Source: Aplectana chamaeleonis
Lineage: Eukaryota; Nematoda; Chromadorea; Rhabditida; Cosmocercidae
Assembly (NCBI GenBank): GCA_029168955.1
Contig: JAPDOI010000064.1
Location: forward strand, 1,922,001-1,986,000
DNA: 64,000 bases
Direction: 5' to 3'
The notes under the pieces are model-generated. The model searched no databases, was not told the origin of the DNA, and saw only the letters and a program-made list of their open reading frames with translations. Numbering within the stretch: position 1 is the first letter of the stretch; the number at the start of each line of letters is the position of its first letter. This document shows, in pieces, positions 23,442 through 33,895 of the stretch. A program made the translations under genes and the position numbers.

Positions 23442-25391
23442 CATAAATATATTGACATCGACTTTTTTCCAAATATCTTTGCTCTAACTAGGGTTATCAA
23501 TTTGATCTCTCAATATGATGATTTCGATCATAATGCCGATATAATGAAGTGCGTTGCAGGATTATAAAACGAATATACATCGATGGGGAAGATTATTTGT
23601 CAATATTGGCAATCTGCGACTTTTTGTCTCTACCTAAGCTCGTTCACTTTTTTCGTCGTTTTCGATACTCTTTTGGTGATTTTTGTATTTTAAAGGATTG
23701 GTAGTTCATCTTGAAGTGGAAATTTGTCACATAACGATCAAAGATCTATCATAAGAGGTTCTTCTGGGGGTCTTTCAGGAGCCGTTTTTGGAATAGTGTT
23801 GGCGATCACAATACAGGCCATTCAAAAATTTTTGCAGGTGAGCACTAGTCATCTATTATGACAGGAATCTTGAGAAAGATTCCTTGAGATAAGAGAATCA
23901 CTGGATGATATCAAAGCACGCACATTGAGCGACATTCTAAGGCTCAACGCTCAAAACACTAGAGGAAATCTCAGCGAATTTGTGAAACATGGATGATTTT
24001 GTGGGTTTGTTTTCGTGGAGAATTCTTATAGATGTTTCTCAGGTATCACTCAATACTGCCAAACGTCGACATACTGACTCCAGACTCTTTCCACGTCGTC
24101 TCATCGATTGTCTTTTGATGAGAGCAAGGCATCAGAAGACCAGGCTAATGTGGACTACAGTGCATCTTCACTTGACTGCACAAAAATTTAAAAAAAAGAG
24201 TTTTTCCGGCTGCATCTACGCCTCGTCCGTTTGTAGCACCAAAATCAGCTAAGAAAACTACTCTTTTAAATTTTTGTGGAGTCAAGTGAAGATGCTCCGT
24301 CGTCCACACTGGTATGGTCTTGTGATGCCTTGCTCCCATCAAAAACCATTCAATGGGACGACATGGTAAGAGTGCGGATTCAGTGTGCCAACGCTTGTCA
24401 GTATTGAGTGATACCTGAGAAACCTCTATAAGAAATCTCCAGGTAAATAAACCCACCAAATCCCCCGTGTTTCATAGATCTCCTTGAGATTTCCTCTCAT
24501 GTCTTGAGAGTTGAGCCTCAGAATGTCGCTTAATGTGCGTGTTATGATATCATCCAGTAATGCTCTTATCTCAAGAAGTCTTTCTCAAGATTCCTGTCTT
24601 GAAAGATGACTAGTGCCCACCTTCAAAAATTTTTAAATGGTCTGTACTGTGATCGCCAGCACTTTTCAAGGAACCGCTCCTGAGAGACCCCTAGCAGAAC
24701 CTCATATAGTTCCTTGATTACTATGTGGCAAATTTCTATTTCTAAATGAACTACCAATCCTTTAAAATACAAAAATCACCAAGTAAGTATCGAAAACGAC
24801 GAAGCATGTGAACGAGTTTAAACGCATCGTACGCGCTGAAAAACACTCACCGTTTTTTTTTTAGTTTGAATCGTTGGTTGGGCCCGCCTGAGAACGTGGG
24901 TAGAGTTTCTCGGGTCACCGACGCATTATTGGGAAGATATTGGGGATCGAATACCTCGAATCCCACCAAAAGAGGCCGGCTTTCTGACAGCCATGTGGCA
25001 TAAAATGAAAAAGAAAGAAGCTTCTCAACAAGCTCTATCGCGTAAATCAGTGGGAGTTGATGTGTCATTTGTTGATAAGCTACCTTCTTTTCTCATTGGA
25101 AACCACATGGCTGTCAGAAGGCCGGCCTCTTTTGGTGGAATTCGAGGCATTCGATCACCCATATCATCCCAATGATGCGTCGGTGACCCAAGTAGAGGCA
25201 AAAAGACGCCGATTGTGAATACTGACAAATAATCTTCCCCATCGATGTTTATACGTTTTATAATCCTGCAACGCACTTCATTATATCGGCATTATGATCG
25301 AAAATATCATATTAAAAGTTGAAATTGATAGCCTCAGTTAGAGCAAGATATTTAGAAAAAACCGATGTCAATAGATTTATGACCGCTACTG
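23442..25391. mobile_element. Tc1-like foldback element
   Basis: Starts CAGTAGCGGTCATAAATATA and ends with the complement, flanked by TA on both sides (23440-23441, 25392-25393), as Tc1 elements are. The whole 1.95 kb folds on itself with its centre near 24240. Both arms carry the same remnant of a Tc1-type transposase. On the minus strand near 24370-24240 it reads G-A-R-H-H-K-T-I-P-V-W then E-H-L-H-L-T-P-Q-K-F-K-R-V-V-F; the + arm (24100-24200) has the diverged twin. This is the A-x-x-H-L-x-x-T-P-x-x-W/F-x-x-V-x-F region of Tc1 transposases. Neither arm has a usable reading frame. Confidence 0.82.
24850..25185. repeat. Local inverted repeat inside the Tc1-like foldback
   Basis: GGTCACCGACGCATTATTGG at 24914 returns inverted near 25165-25185 (CAATGATGCGTCGGTGACCC), with GAGGCCGGC and CAGCCATGTGG between. 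It is a second, shorter palindrome in the right arm only, so the arms are not symmetric here. Confidence 0.7.
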
Positions 25392-25464
25392 TATGTACGC
25401 GCACCGAGTTTGCACCAAGGACATCAAGGAACGCAAAGTATCAATGCGATCTGCGTCGACTGTA

Positions 25465-26091
25465 AGTTAAGGAGCGCTACAGTATGTGGGGCCTTGAAAT
25501 ATGGGCAGGAAGGAATTTTTATATTCTTCGAAATTATCAATTGGGACCAGAGCCTTGCAGCAACGAGCTGAAAAGTAAGTTCAAGACCCAACTAAGAAAA
25601 TAAGTATTTAGACCGCTTAAAACCGCTTCTAAATTGTTCTCTTGGTGTGGTATGCACATTCAGTTTTATCACGCCTGGTCCCCCTAGTAATACAGTGTGG
25701 TACGTTTGAATAAATCACACCGTACAAATTTTCATCAGAGGCAGTTTTGAGCGGTTTTGAAAACCTATTCTCTCAGTTGGTTTCTAAACTAACTTTTGCA
25801 ACGCTGAATTTTCCCCACTAAAAACCTGAACATGCGCATATTTTCAAGAGTCTCATCTGCTTTAGCGCTCTTCATCTTACACCTGCGTCCACGAAGTTTT
25901 GGGAGTGTTTTCAGATACATACAGCCATATTCCTAATGTAGTTTTCGTAACCGAGACTGCACCCGTGTGCGCTTAGGGCATCAAAAATACTCAGTAGTAA
26001 AACAAATAGTTTGCCCTTTAGTCGCATAAATTTATCCGAAAAAGACTGTCCGCCCACCCGGCCAGCATGCGTGCCCAGCAGCCGTCGCGAA
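25465..26091. other. Unassigned intron sequence
   Basis: No exon seen. 25610-25650 and 25730-25800 share an inverted GACCGCTTAAAACCGC / GCGGTTTTGA pair, suggesting another small palindrome. Confidence 0.35.
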
Positions 26092-26455
26092 GGCGCTATT
26101 CATAAGCCAGTTGGTTCATACACGGTAGTTCATACACAAACGCCACGGCAGCGCGGCAGGGCCGTTTGTGTATGAATACTTTCTCAATACTTGCGCTTGC
26201 GGAGACTATGAATACTCCAGCGGCGACGCCATGGCGGAGCGGTGAAGCTGGAATGAATGAGACGATCGATAAATAATATCAGTGGATGAAAACGCCAAGG
26301 CGTTCCGGGTGGCAGTATGAATACTGCAGCGGCGACGCCATGGCGGAGCGTGATGCGCGTGCCGCGCGGGCGGGGCGTCAAACTATTCATACACAAACGC
26401 TACGCCAGCGGGGCACGCGCGTGCCGCGCTGGCGTTGAGTAGTATGAATAGCGCC
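26092..26455. mobile_element. GGCGCTATTCATA-ended MITE
   Basis: Termini GGCGCTATTCATA and complement, with internal repeats of TATGAATACTSCAGCGGCGA and GTTCATACACAAACGC in both orientations. Flanked by GAA on both sides (26089-26091, 26456-26458), so possibly a 3-bp target duplication. A second left end lies at 62919. Confidence 0.75.
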
Positions 26456-26758
26456 GAAGACGTTTTTCGGACGAGCCTTCCCACGACTGCAAACAGCTGT
26501 CCGTGGTATTGTTCACTATCTGCCTAATATTCTCGCTAATCGATTTACAGTCCCGAAAAAACCTTTGCGACGGCCGCTTAACGAGTACGCCGACCGCGGG
26601 GGCGGACAGTCTCTTTGAGACCGACCTTGAGGCTCCTTTCCCCGGTCCTCGTCATTCATCTCCTCAGAGAGGAGGGTTGGACTGAAAATGACCTGTATCA
26701 CCGCGTGTCGTCACCCGTTCAAAACACGTAAATTCGCGTTATCTACTGTTTCTTTCAG

Positions 26759-26906
26759 GCAACCCGAGATCTGGACGTATGAGACCACTTATTCGCATGG
26801 TAGTTCAAGGATAGCACAAACCTTTGTGCATTTGACGCGTTATCCAAAGTTTGCTTTCTTGCAAGACAAGCTGAATGCGGAAGAAGTTAAGAACGATTCA
26901 GGCGAG
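26759..26906 (+). CDS. zwl-1: Zwilch-like gene, exon f
   Basis: Strong acceptor TACTGTTTCTTTCAG (ends 26758). The exon starts with one base, G, that completes a phase-2 exon, then encodes Q-P-E-I-W-T-Y-E-T-T-Y-S-H-G-S-S-R-I-A-Q-T followed by F-V-H-L-T-R-Y-P-K-F-A-F-L-Q-D-K-L. It ends D-S-G-E in phase 0 at donor GTGTGT. A P-x-x-W-x-x-E-x-Y-S segment followed by a beta-like strand is what I recall near the C-terminus of Zwilch. A separate upstream exon (ATG at 26688 with a GTGTCG donor at 26705-26710) is also compatible by phase, but I consider it less likely. Confidence 0.65.
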
Positions 26907-27220
26907 GTGTGTATCTAGTAGATTCCACGATGTTGAAAATGTTTGCATTCTTTGAGCTTATGGTAAGGTTATAGTACTTAAGTACGGTTAGACTTGTGTG
27001 GGTTTGAGCGAAAGGCGAGGAATCAGGAATTTTATTGGTTGCCTATAATGCCATGTGTACACGTTTGATTTCGGCACCACCGGAGGAGGGAAAAACTCAG
27101 AACTCTCCAGCCTAGCTATTTCCGCCTTATAAGTATGTAGTCTGATAGCATCATGCTACACACCAAAAAGACGCAAATACCTAGAACTGAAGACGCATGT
27201 AACAAACACTGAACACGCAG

Positions 27221-27250
27221 GCGCCTTACTTCATGTTCACAATACACTGA
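27221..27250 (+). CDS. zwl-1: Zwilch-like gene, last exon (proposed)
   Basis: Follows exon f in phase 0 after a 314-bp intron ending AACACGCAG. It encodes A-P-Y-F-M-F-T-I-H then TGA. The size and the aromatic-rich end fit a short C-terminal exon; vertebrate Zwilch also ends with an aromatic strand a little after the exon-f region. No AATAAA was seen before the next element at 27336. This is the least certain exon of the model. Confidence 0.45.
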   Translation, partial: APYFMFTIH

Positions 27251-27335
27251 AGACACACTTAACCTTCCTGCAGGAAGATTGTTTCATACCTCGAGCTCAC
27301 AGATACCTTACTGCAGAGAAACGTTGTTACTACAA

Positions 27336-27782
27336 TACAGGCCATAATTTTGGCGTTTTTGGCCAAAAAAACGCTAAAAAGCATTTTTTCGCTCTCTTTT
27401 CCATAACTCTGTTCAGAAGGGTCTATTTGGGAATCTAACGAGATATTGGGAATCAGCATCGTAAGCTCTTTTGTTTCTGGAATAGCGCATGGCTCCCTCT
27501 TCAACAAGATACATATGTATGCAAAATGGGACAAGAAAAAATCAACCCGAATCGCGATTTCGCAAATAAGGCATTTATGAGCTAATGTGTCCATGTTGTT
27601 ACGCCTAAATGCTTTGTACAAAGTATGCCAAATAGCATGCTAAAAGAGAGATCTCTCGATCCTGATTCCAAATATTTCTTCGGATTCTCAAATTGACCAT
27701 CATGAACAGAGTTAAGACAAAAGGGCGCAGAAAAACGCTTTTTTGCGTTTTTTCGCCGAAAACGCAAAAATTATGGCCTGTA
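27336..27782. mobile_element. TACAGGCCATAATTTT-ended palindromic element
   Basis: 447 bp with ends TACAGGCCATAATTTTGGCG and, inverted, AAAATTATGGCCTGTA. The arms also share inverted AAAACGC/GCGTTTTT blocks near both ends, consistent with a TA-target MITE. It sits 85 bp past the proposed Zwilch stop codon. Confidence 0.75.
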
Positions 27783-27785
27783 CTG

Positions 27786-27986
27786 TACTGTCGTTCTCAA
27801 AGCCAAATTCCAGTCCTCAACTGCGGGCAACGGCGGTTGCACTACGCAACAAGATGATAATCGTGCTTGCAGAAAAATGAACCGAGACAGGACCAACTGG
27901 TCTTAGCGCGATTATCGTCCTGTTCCGTAATGAGACAGCTAATCACCGCAAATGCGGACCGAAATTAGGCTTCGAGAACGACAGCA
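27786..27986. mobile_element. TACTGTCGTTCTC palindrome, copy 2
   Basis: About 200 bp with ends TACTGTCGTTCTCAAAGCC and, inverted, GGCTTCGAGAACGACAGCA. Internal CAACTGCGGGC / GCAAATGCGGACC pairing. Same family as the element at 46330-46528. Confidence 0.75.
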
Positions 27987-28481
27987 TACGTTCCATCCGA
28001 TGACTAAAATCACCGGATCGAATTCTCGGATAGAGCCGAATTCGCAAAACCGACTCGTCGAACAAAAAAGATTCAGGCTAAGAACAAATTTACGGCTAAG
28101 GGACTCTATGCTTAACCAGACTTCTCCACTTTTGTGCATCCGATCGGATAATAGGACTTAAAAACATATGAAATTTTTTGCAATCGTAGCAAGGTTATTA
28201 TTCCGAGCTTTGTATCGAATTTCAGTCCACCACTACGTTTACTCTCCATCTATCATTTGGTATGAATGAAAAGCAAATCAACGGGCACAACAAATGCGGT
28301 GGTTGCGTCGGAATTCGTCCGCGCTGTGATTTTCGCACACGGCGAACCTTGCACCAACAGGAGGTCTCCTCACCCTTTCAGAATAAGCGGAGTTAAAGGC
28401 AGTGTCCACAATGATTCCGTCTTTTTTTCCAGCGCAAATCAAAAATCCGGTGGTTCATTGCAACAATAGCGCCGAAAAATC
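27987..28481. other. Intergenic stretch with a solo MITE end
   Basis: 28394-28415 is a left terminus (TTAAAGGCAGTGTCCACAAT) of the TTAA MITE group with no right partner found. The rest is unassigned. Confidence 0.4.
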
Positions 28482-29106
28482 AAACAGAAACAGGCCCAGA
28501 AGAGCTCTTTTAAGGGCACAGTACACCCTCAGATATGAATTTTGAGATTTTCATGTAATTGTGTAGAAAACCCCTCCTGTATAGAAAGTACCAAGTGCCA
28601 GATCTCATTCCCTCCAAATAGGCGAGATATAAGCGACCACCACAGACCCGACCCCCTTCGCTCACCACCACAGGCCCGACCCCCTAACAAATTTTCGAAC
28701 TCGATAGCGGCTAGATGGATGGATGAATTCCAACAAGTCGTCGATCTTCGGTAAATTACCGGACTGTCTCCTTATCCTGGCTTTCTCTCACGCGATGATT
28801 GCGAATGAACAGAAATACAGGCCTGAGACAACTCGTCCACCAATTTTTCACCCTCAAAATCTAGGCATCTTTGAGGAGCCATAACTCTGGTCAAAGGGGG
28901 TCTTGGACGATTCCAGAGGTACCACTGTGATCAGCGTGTGGCTCTCTCCAAGATAAGCATGAAATCTGAAAATTATTTTTCTGGGTGTCCTGTGCCTTTA
29001 AGGCCATAATTCCGCTCGCGCAAGGCCTTCTGCGAGCGTAGAAGTCTTGCACGAGCGAGATTATGGTCTCATAGGGCTCTTCTAGACCCGTTTCTGTACG
29101 TTTTTA
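28482..29106. repeat. Composite inverted repeat with a TTTAAGGGCACAG-ended core
   Basis: Outer arms: ACAGAAACAGGCCCAGAAGA at 28484 against TCTTCTAGACCCGTTTCTGT near 29080-29100. Inner element 28508-29003 has ends TTAAGGGCACAGTACACCC and, inverted, GTGTCCTGTGCCTTTAA. A small GC palindrome, CGCTCGCGCAAGG/CTTGCACGAGCG, follows at 29010-29060. The core contains the GTGATCAGCGTG phrase shared with 56970-57170 and 60020. Confidence 0.6.
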
Positions 29107-29775
29107 ACTCTAATGCTGTATTGAGCCACCGTGTTTTAAGTTTTGACAGAATTAGGGAGACGATATTCACCGTGGACACGTAGCTGTGCGTCACTAAATT
29201 TTGTATTTTCGTGAAGCGCGAATCGTAATTTAGCGAAAATGCGAAATTTGTAGTGGACCTATACTTTTGCACTGCGCTGTATATCAGGGAGAATCAGGTT
29301 TCCTATGTAAGTTCGAACCGAATTTCAGAGCTTGAAATTGCGGCTCGCACGAATTTCTATGTAATATGTGGATTTTTAGTTTTAGATTTGACGCCGACAA
29401 AGCGTTAATATACACGCAGACGAGTATACTCGTCGTCTACACCTCCGCGGTTGCCTTATTTTTCACGAACACCGCGAATACTTGCGAAGCCCAGGATGTG
29501 TGAAAGTCATGTCTAGGATCAATGTCCCGACTTCAGTAAGCACAACACAGCAGTCGTACGCTACCGCCTTGTTTTGACGCTGCCCGCTTACAAAGCTGAG
29601 CGGCGTGTATGTTCGAGAGGCGCGCCCCACTGCTTCACTTTTCGCCAAGCCGCTCGCCGGTGGAAGTGCACACCACGCCAAAGGCCCCTGTCATAGTTGT
29701 CCGATCGGCTGTAGCCAGCCAGAAAACAGACCGACCGACGTACACCCACATACTCACATCTACACACATACATAT
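29107..29775. other. Unassigned intergenic sequence
   Basis: No gene seen. 29260-29300 and 29440-29560 contain no repeat I can pair. From 29740 the sequence becomes a CACATACAT-type simple repeat. Confidence 0.35.
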
Positions 29776-29925
29776 AGCCTAGCTTGCTCGGATGAGTCCG
29801 AGCGGAGTAAGCAGCCGAGCGGTCGGTCATGGCAGAATATCTTAGTGATAAGGAGATTTTGACATGAGAAGCCCTATATATAAGACTTACATATCTCGAC
29901 CGCCTCAAAATGAGGGATCTAGGCT
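29776..29925 (+). repeat. 150-bp dispersed structured repeat, copy 1
   Basis: Begins AGCCTAGCTTGCTC, ends GATCTAGGCT. Just inside the left end is a hairpin GCTCGGA-TGAG-TCCGAGC. The block 29846-29867 contains AAGGAGATTTTGACATGA and is identical in the other copies (34788-34809, 47956-47977). May be a SINE or small palindromic MITE, or derive from a structured RNA; I do not recognise the family. Confidence 0.65.
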
Positions 29926-30417
29926 ATATACATACGTGCACTTACATACACATGCTCATACATACATACGCATATAAACACCTATACACACATGTATACT
30001 ATCGCATATGCACATACCCTCCATCAAACGCCGAAATTCACATCAATCGAGGCGCCAGCGGCGCGCGCGTCGTCTGGGTCTCCGTCTGCCCTCCGCTCTC
30101 TCACTCTCTCTAACCTCCGCTCCTCACCAGCACACGTAGGAACCATGTGAATTTCGCCGTTTTATAGCCTGTATATACACACGTACACTCATACAGAGAG
30201 AGAGAGAGAGAGAGAGAGAGTAAAGCAAATATAGTTAGCAGAATCACGATTAAAAAGAAAAGCTGAGAAAGTTTTCTTATCAGCGAAACACATGAACTCA
30301 TCGGGGAAAGGTGAAATGTAATTGTTATCGACGAGAAATCGATCAGTTGTAAAATACGCACTCGTCATAAACAATTTGAATAGCTTTCTTGCGTCTAAAC
30401 GGTATGTTATCCTTCAC
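29926..30417. repeat. Simple-sequence region
   Basis: 29930-30010 is a CATA/CACA-rich irregular microsatellite. 30196-30221 is a perfect (GA)13 run. The rest is unassigned. Confidence 0.7.
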
Positions 30418-30653
30418 TTCCGCACTGCCGTTCAGTCCGCAAAGTGCGCTTGATTGCGAAATCGTGCTGCGGCGCGGTTGCGAGTATCCTCAGACAGGGA
30501 TGTGGGATCACCCGGGCGGTGGGATCACCCGGGCACCAAAGGCCAAAAGCGCCCGGGTGATCCCACATCCTTGTCTGAGGATGTTCGCAACCGCGCCGCA
30601 GCAAGATTTCGCAATCAGGGTGCACTTTGCGGACTGAACGGCAGTGCGGAGGT
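30418..30653. repeat. Near-perfect GC-rich palindrome
   Basis: Arms of ~110 bp: TTCCGCACTGCCGTTCAGTC at 30419 returns inverted at 30634-30653. Near the centre, GTGGGATCACCCGGGC occurs twice on the left and once inverted on the right. Probably a small palindromic DNA element; no target duplication identified. Confidence 0.8.
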
Positions 30654-31181
30654 GAACTGTACTTGCGTCTTTGTGGTCTCTTTCGAAAGACGCACTTACC
30701 ATACACGTCCCCTCGTACGTTACTTGCGTCTTTCAAACGTGCAAGTGACAAGAAATGTCGTTCTCGACCCTATAAAGACGCGTGTAACAAGGAATCGGGC
30801 TGACGCAACAAGCTAAGCTGGAAAGTTCTGAGAAATGCACTCCGGTGTGGGCGGGGCCCTCTCAGGAACTCAACGGCTCCGACCGCAGATTTCTGTCGGG
30901 TCGAACTCCTTTCCGTTTTCGCCCCTCACCTCTTCCAACTGAGACGACGTGGGGGAGAAGTAAAATTTATTCTTCCCCCTTCCCAAAGGCTGATTGGGGA
31001 ATCGCTTGTGGGAATTTATTATAGCGCTTTTGGCGGTGAATTACTGCTCGCATTCCCATGTTACATTTTTCGAATCCTGCACTCACCAATCTGTTCACTG
31101 CCACAGCCCCTATGATTGCAACCACCCTCTCCGCAGATATTACTTTGTGATCAATTTATTACGTTAATATAACCGTGCTAA
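30654..31181. other. Unassigned intergenic sequence
   Basis: ACTTGCGTCTTT occurs at 30660 and 30721, and in inverted form near 30690, suggesting a small broken repeat. A good acceptor-like CTCTCCGCAG lies at 31123-31132, but no exon could be fitted to it. Confidence 0.3.
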
Positions 31182-31400
31182 ATGCAAAAGATCGAGCAAA
31201 TAAACGAAAATGTCCAAGCAGATTATTCAGAAGCAAGAGGTGGAATATTGAGTTTGTGTGGGTCGTGTTTTTCACCATATTGCGATACAACCATTTCCTC
31301 TCTTTTTTTCACAGTCACGAAAGGAGCTTTACAAGAAGTGGAGGAACTGAGCGACCAGCAGTGGACTGATCCACTTATCTATAGTAATGAGCGATGCTGA
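31182..31400 (+). CDS. Possible two-exon small gene (speculative)
   Basis: ATG at 31182 (TAA just upstream in frame) opens an acidic helix-like peptide ending D-Y-S-E-A-R. A GTGGAA site could be the donor. A strong acceptor, CTTTTTTTCACAG, at ~31301-31313 leads to T-K-G-A-L-Q-E-V-E-E-L-S-D-Q-Q-W-T-D-P and a stop at 31400 in the matching phase. The product would be under 50 residues, so it may instead be an exon pair of an unseen gene, or chance. I do not recognise it. Confidence 0.25.
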   Translation: MQKIEQINENVQADYSEARGGILSLCGSCFSPYCDTTISSLFFTVTKGALQEVEELSDQQWTDPLIYSNERC

Positions 31401-31499
31401 TTTCTTCGGTCATTTAAATAGGCTCTTACAATTATTGTCGTGACCGTGATTCCTGCAGTCCGGGCTCACGTCAGGCCTGCTGCTGTCAATCCTCTTCAT

Positions 31500-32330
31500 G
31501 TATCCTCTGTTTCGGAGTGAAATTAATTTTCTTCGATAACGTGCATATGCGCGTGTATGCTGCATCTCCTTCTCCCCATACTTTCTCGCTGTCTCCACCC
31601 TCGTTTCGCAAAAGCGCACGATGGAACAGAGTTGATTTGTCTTCGAACCAGAGGATACGGCATAATAATGGGAGAATGCCCGCTGCGCAACTTAGAACGC
31701 GTGTACCTGGCACGTCTCTCGAATTCGAACTCCGTATCGCTTACACTGGGTAGCATAGCTTCAGGAATGGGTTTGACAGCCGCTTTTGTGAGATGATCCC
31801 TCACGAACTTGGTGTGCTCCGCGCGCAAGAGACGGGGCCGCTGCTAATTCGAGTCGACCCATCTCTATACATTCTTTATTCTGAGCATCCGCAAACGGCA
31901 TTCTTGTGGATCGCTACATGGTAGTCTTCTCCCAAGAGCATTGATGAACAGCTGCTGGGCCAGGAATTGACAATACTCATTCACTGGCGAGATGCGGGCC
32001 TCGGCACGAAGGTACTCGATTGAAGAGCCTTTGCGCAGTCGTTGTCGATCCGAAGTGCAGCGTTCTGAACACGTTACATCCGGGTCTAGGAAGTGTTCAA
32101 AACGATATGCTGCCAGACAGGTGCAGCATACTCTAACGCAGGCTGCAGTATAGTTCTATAAGTCGTCAAGGTTGTCTTTCTGCTAAATCCTCAGATCGTT
32201 CCTCCTGAAGCTTTCAGAATTTTGAGCTTTACCTTGACGATTGCTTGCTACTGTTCAGTATTTTTGTGAAATTTCAGCGATGGATCGAGAATTAGACCTT
32301 ACAGTTTTGATAAATATTGTTAAAGCAGTA
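31500..32330 (-). pseudogene. Jockey-like LINE fragment (ORF2 C-terminal part)
   Basis: Minus strand, with stops. Around 32170-32110 it reads T-I-L-Q-P-A-L-E-Y-A-A-P-V-W. Around 32070-32040 it reads R-V-Q-N-A-A-L-R-I. Around 31640-31720 it contains R-S-K-L-R-S-G-H-S-P-I-I. These are hallmarks of the region after the reverse transcriptase in jockey-type ORF2 (E-Y-A-A-P-V-W, V-Q-N-x-A-L-R, L-R-S-G-H). No start or 3' end is seen. Confidence 0.7.
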
Positions 32331-33186
32331 GATTACTATCCCATTTGACATTAGAGGCCGGATTGATCAAGGATGAAGCCTAGTTTCGAGACACACATTG
32401 TTGGGGAAGTTCCTGAGGAGAATAGGCCTGATTTGAACGGTATCTCTCAGTCAAGGGGAGAACGATGGGACGTCGCCTTTGGAGGGGATACATGATTCCC
32501 TTGGCCCGCCCTCCCACGAGCATGATGAACACGAAAACAAAGCCGCAGCATAAATATACTGTGATGCATATTTCTCAGTATCGTTGTGGTCTTGCACATT
32601 GAGATTTTTGAGAGCAGGACCGCCTCTCAAGGACTGTGTAGGGTGTCTCTATCTGGAATTCGAGAAATGTAGGAACATTCTCTATAACCTGATGTCAGAG
32701 GTCATAATTTTTGCCTTTAGTACAGCTTTCTAGGGGCAGAAAACTGTTGAAAGCGACGAGTTTTGGCGGACTGATGTTTGAAACTCAATGAACAGTGGGT
32801 GTTGGGTTGCGACACCATGGAAAAGGCCCGTCTTTGTGAGAAAAAGGGAGGGCTTACTAAAGGAACTTACCATCGAGCTCTGTTGTCGGCAGGTTCCCTT
32901 TGAGCCCCCCGATTCGGGACAACTTTCCCAGTTGTGTCGAAGGAGATACCCTCGTCGTTCACGGGAACCTCCCCGTTAAGGTGTGAGGAGTGACCGGGAT
33001 GGCAAGATAATGGCATCTCAGGTACACACAGCACACTTCCCGCAGTACCATTAGCCAACGTCCCGGAACCCCTCCCGATGAAGGCCAATAGGCAGCGACG
33101 CATAAGTATAACAACACTTTTGAAATAGGCGTATAATATGTTGGATCGAGGTTCTGAGTATTGGGGAGGTGTTCCATGTTTTCTAC
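32331..33186. other. Unassigned, with a solo CTCAGG-type end
   Basis: 33017-33090 matches one end of the TIR family CTCAGRTA..CACTTCCCGC (CTCAGGTACACACAGCACAC, then GTCCCGGAACCCCTCCC). Its other end was not found. No gene recognised in the remainder. Confidence 0.5.
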
Positions 33187-33895
33187 AATACATTCCATCC
33201 GACGGAGTCGGTTTCGGATATCCGGGTCGGATAATCCGATCGGATAACTATCCGAAATCCGATCCGACGTCAAAATGGCGATTTCGGTTGGATCCGAAAT
33301 CCGATCAGACGGAAAAACACGATATCCGAAATATCCGATATCCGGAAAAAAAGAAAACCGAAGGATCCGATCAGAAAACCGGATAATCGGATAGAAAAAT
33401 GGCTGAAAACGGATAATCTATCGGATCGAAATCGGATGAAAATCGGATATATTTGTACGAGAATTGGATGAATCCGGAAAAAACCGGATAGAATTGCGTT
33501 CATTTCACTCAATTCAACAATAGCGCCCTAAAGGTAATTACTGACCCACCGCCCACTGCTTGCGCCCTGTTCGGGGTGGTAGCCATCGTGTATTCCAACC
33601 CCTGAAGAGGCTAAAAAATTGGAGGGGGGAGCGAGGTTCCCGATTGGACGCAACACGGGGCTAGCGACAGCCTACTCGCTGCGTCTCTTCCGTTTCTTCC
33701 GCCTCTTCAGGTGTTGGATGACACCTTGGCCACCACCCCCTTGGTCGAAATTTGAAATCAATACCCGTTGACGTGCACGACGCAAACGACGATGATGTGC
33801 GTCTGTGATTTACTCGCGCACGTGTACATTGCGACATTGTTGGCGTTCGAATTGAAATCTCGAAATCCAGAAGGTTCTTTAATCAACAATTCTTC

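Larger units (their letters stand above)
22861..25464. mobile_element. Palindromic TA-flanked element (family K), carrying a Tc1-like insert
   Basis: Ends TACAGTCGGCGTGGATCGCA and, inverted, CGACTGTA after GATCTGCGTCG, followed by the inverted GATACTTT..TTCCTTG block. 22943-23436 is itself a long inverted repeat (CGCTCGTAGGATTTGGTCAG against its complement). The Tc1-like element at 23442-25391 sits in the right arm; without it the element is about 650 bp. A related copy is at 39039-39518. Confidence 0.8.

Noticed and set aside
26503..26685. Exon after the good acceptor CGATTTACAG at 26550
   Set aside because: The open frame is Gly/Pro/Ser-rich without similarity I can name, and no donor gives the phase needed for exon f.
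29782..29815. Hammerhead ribozyme suggested by GGATGAGTCCGAGCGGAGTAAGC
   Set aside because: The catalytic CUGAUGA and GAAA cores are not both present, and the other two copies are further from the consensus.
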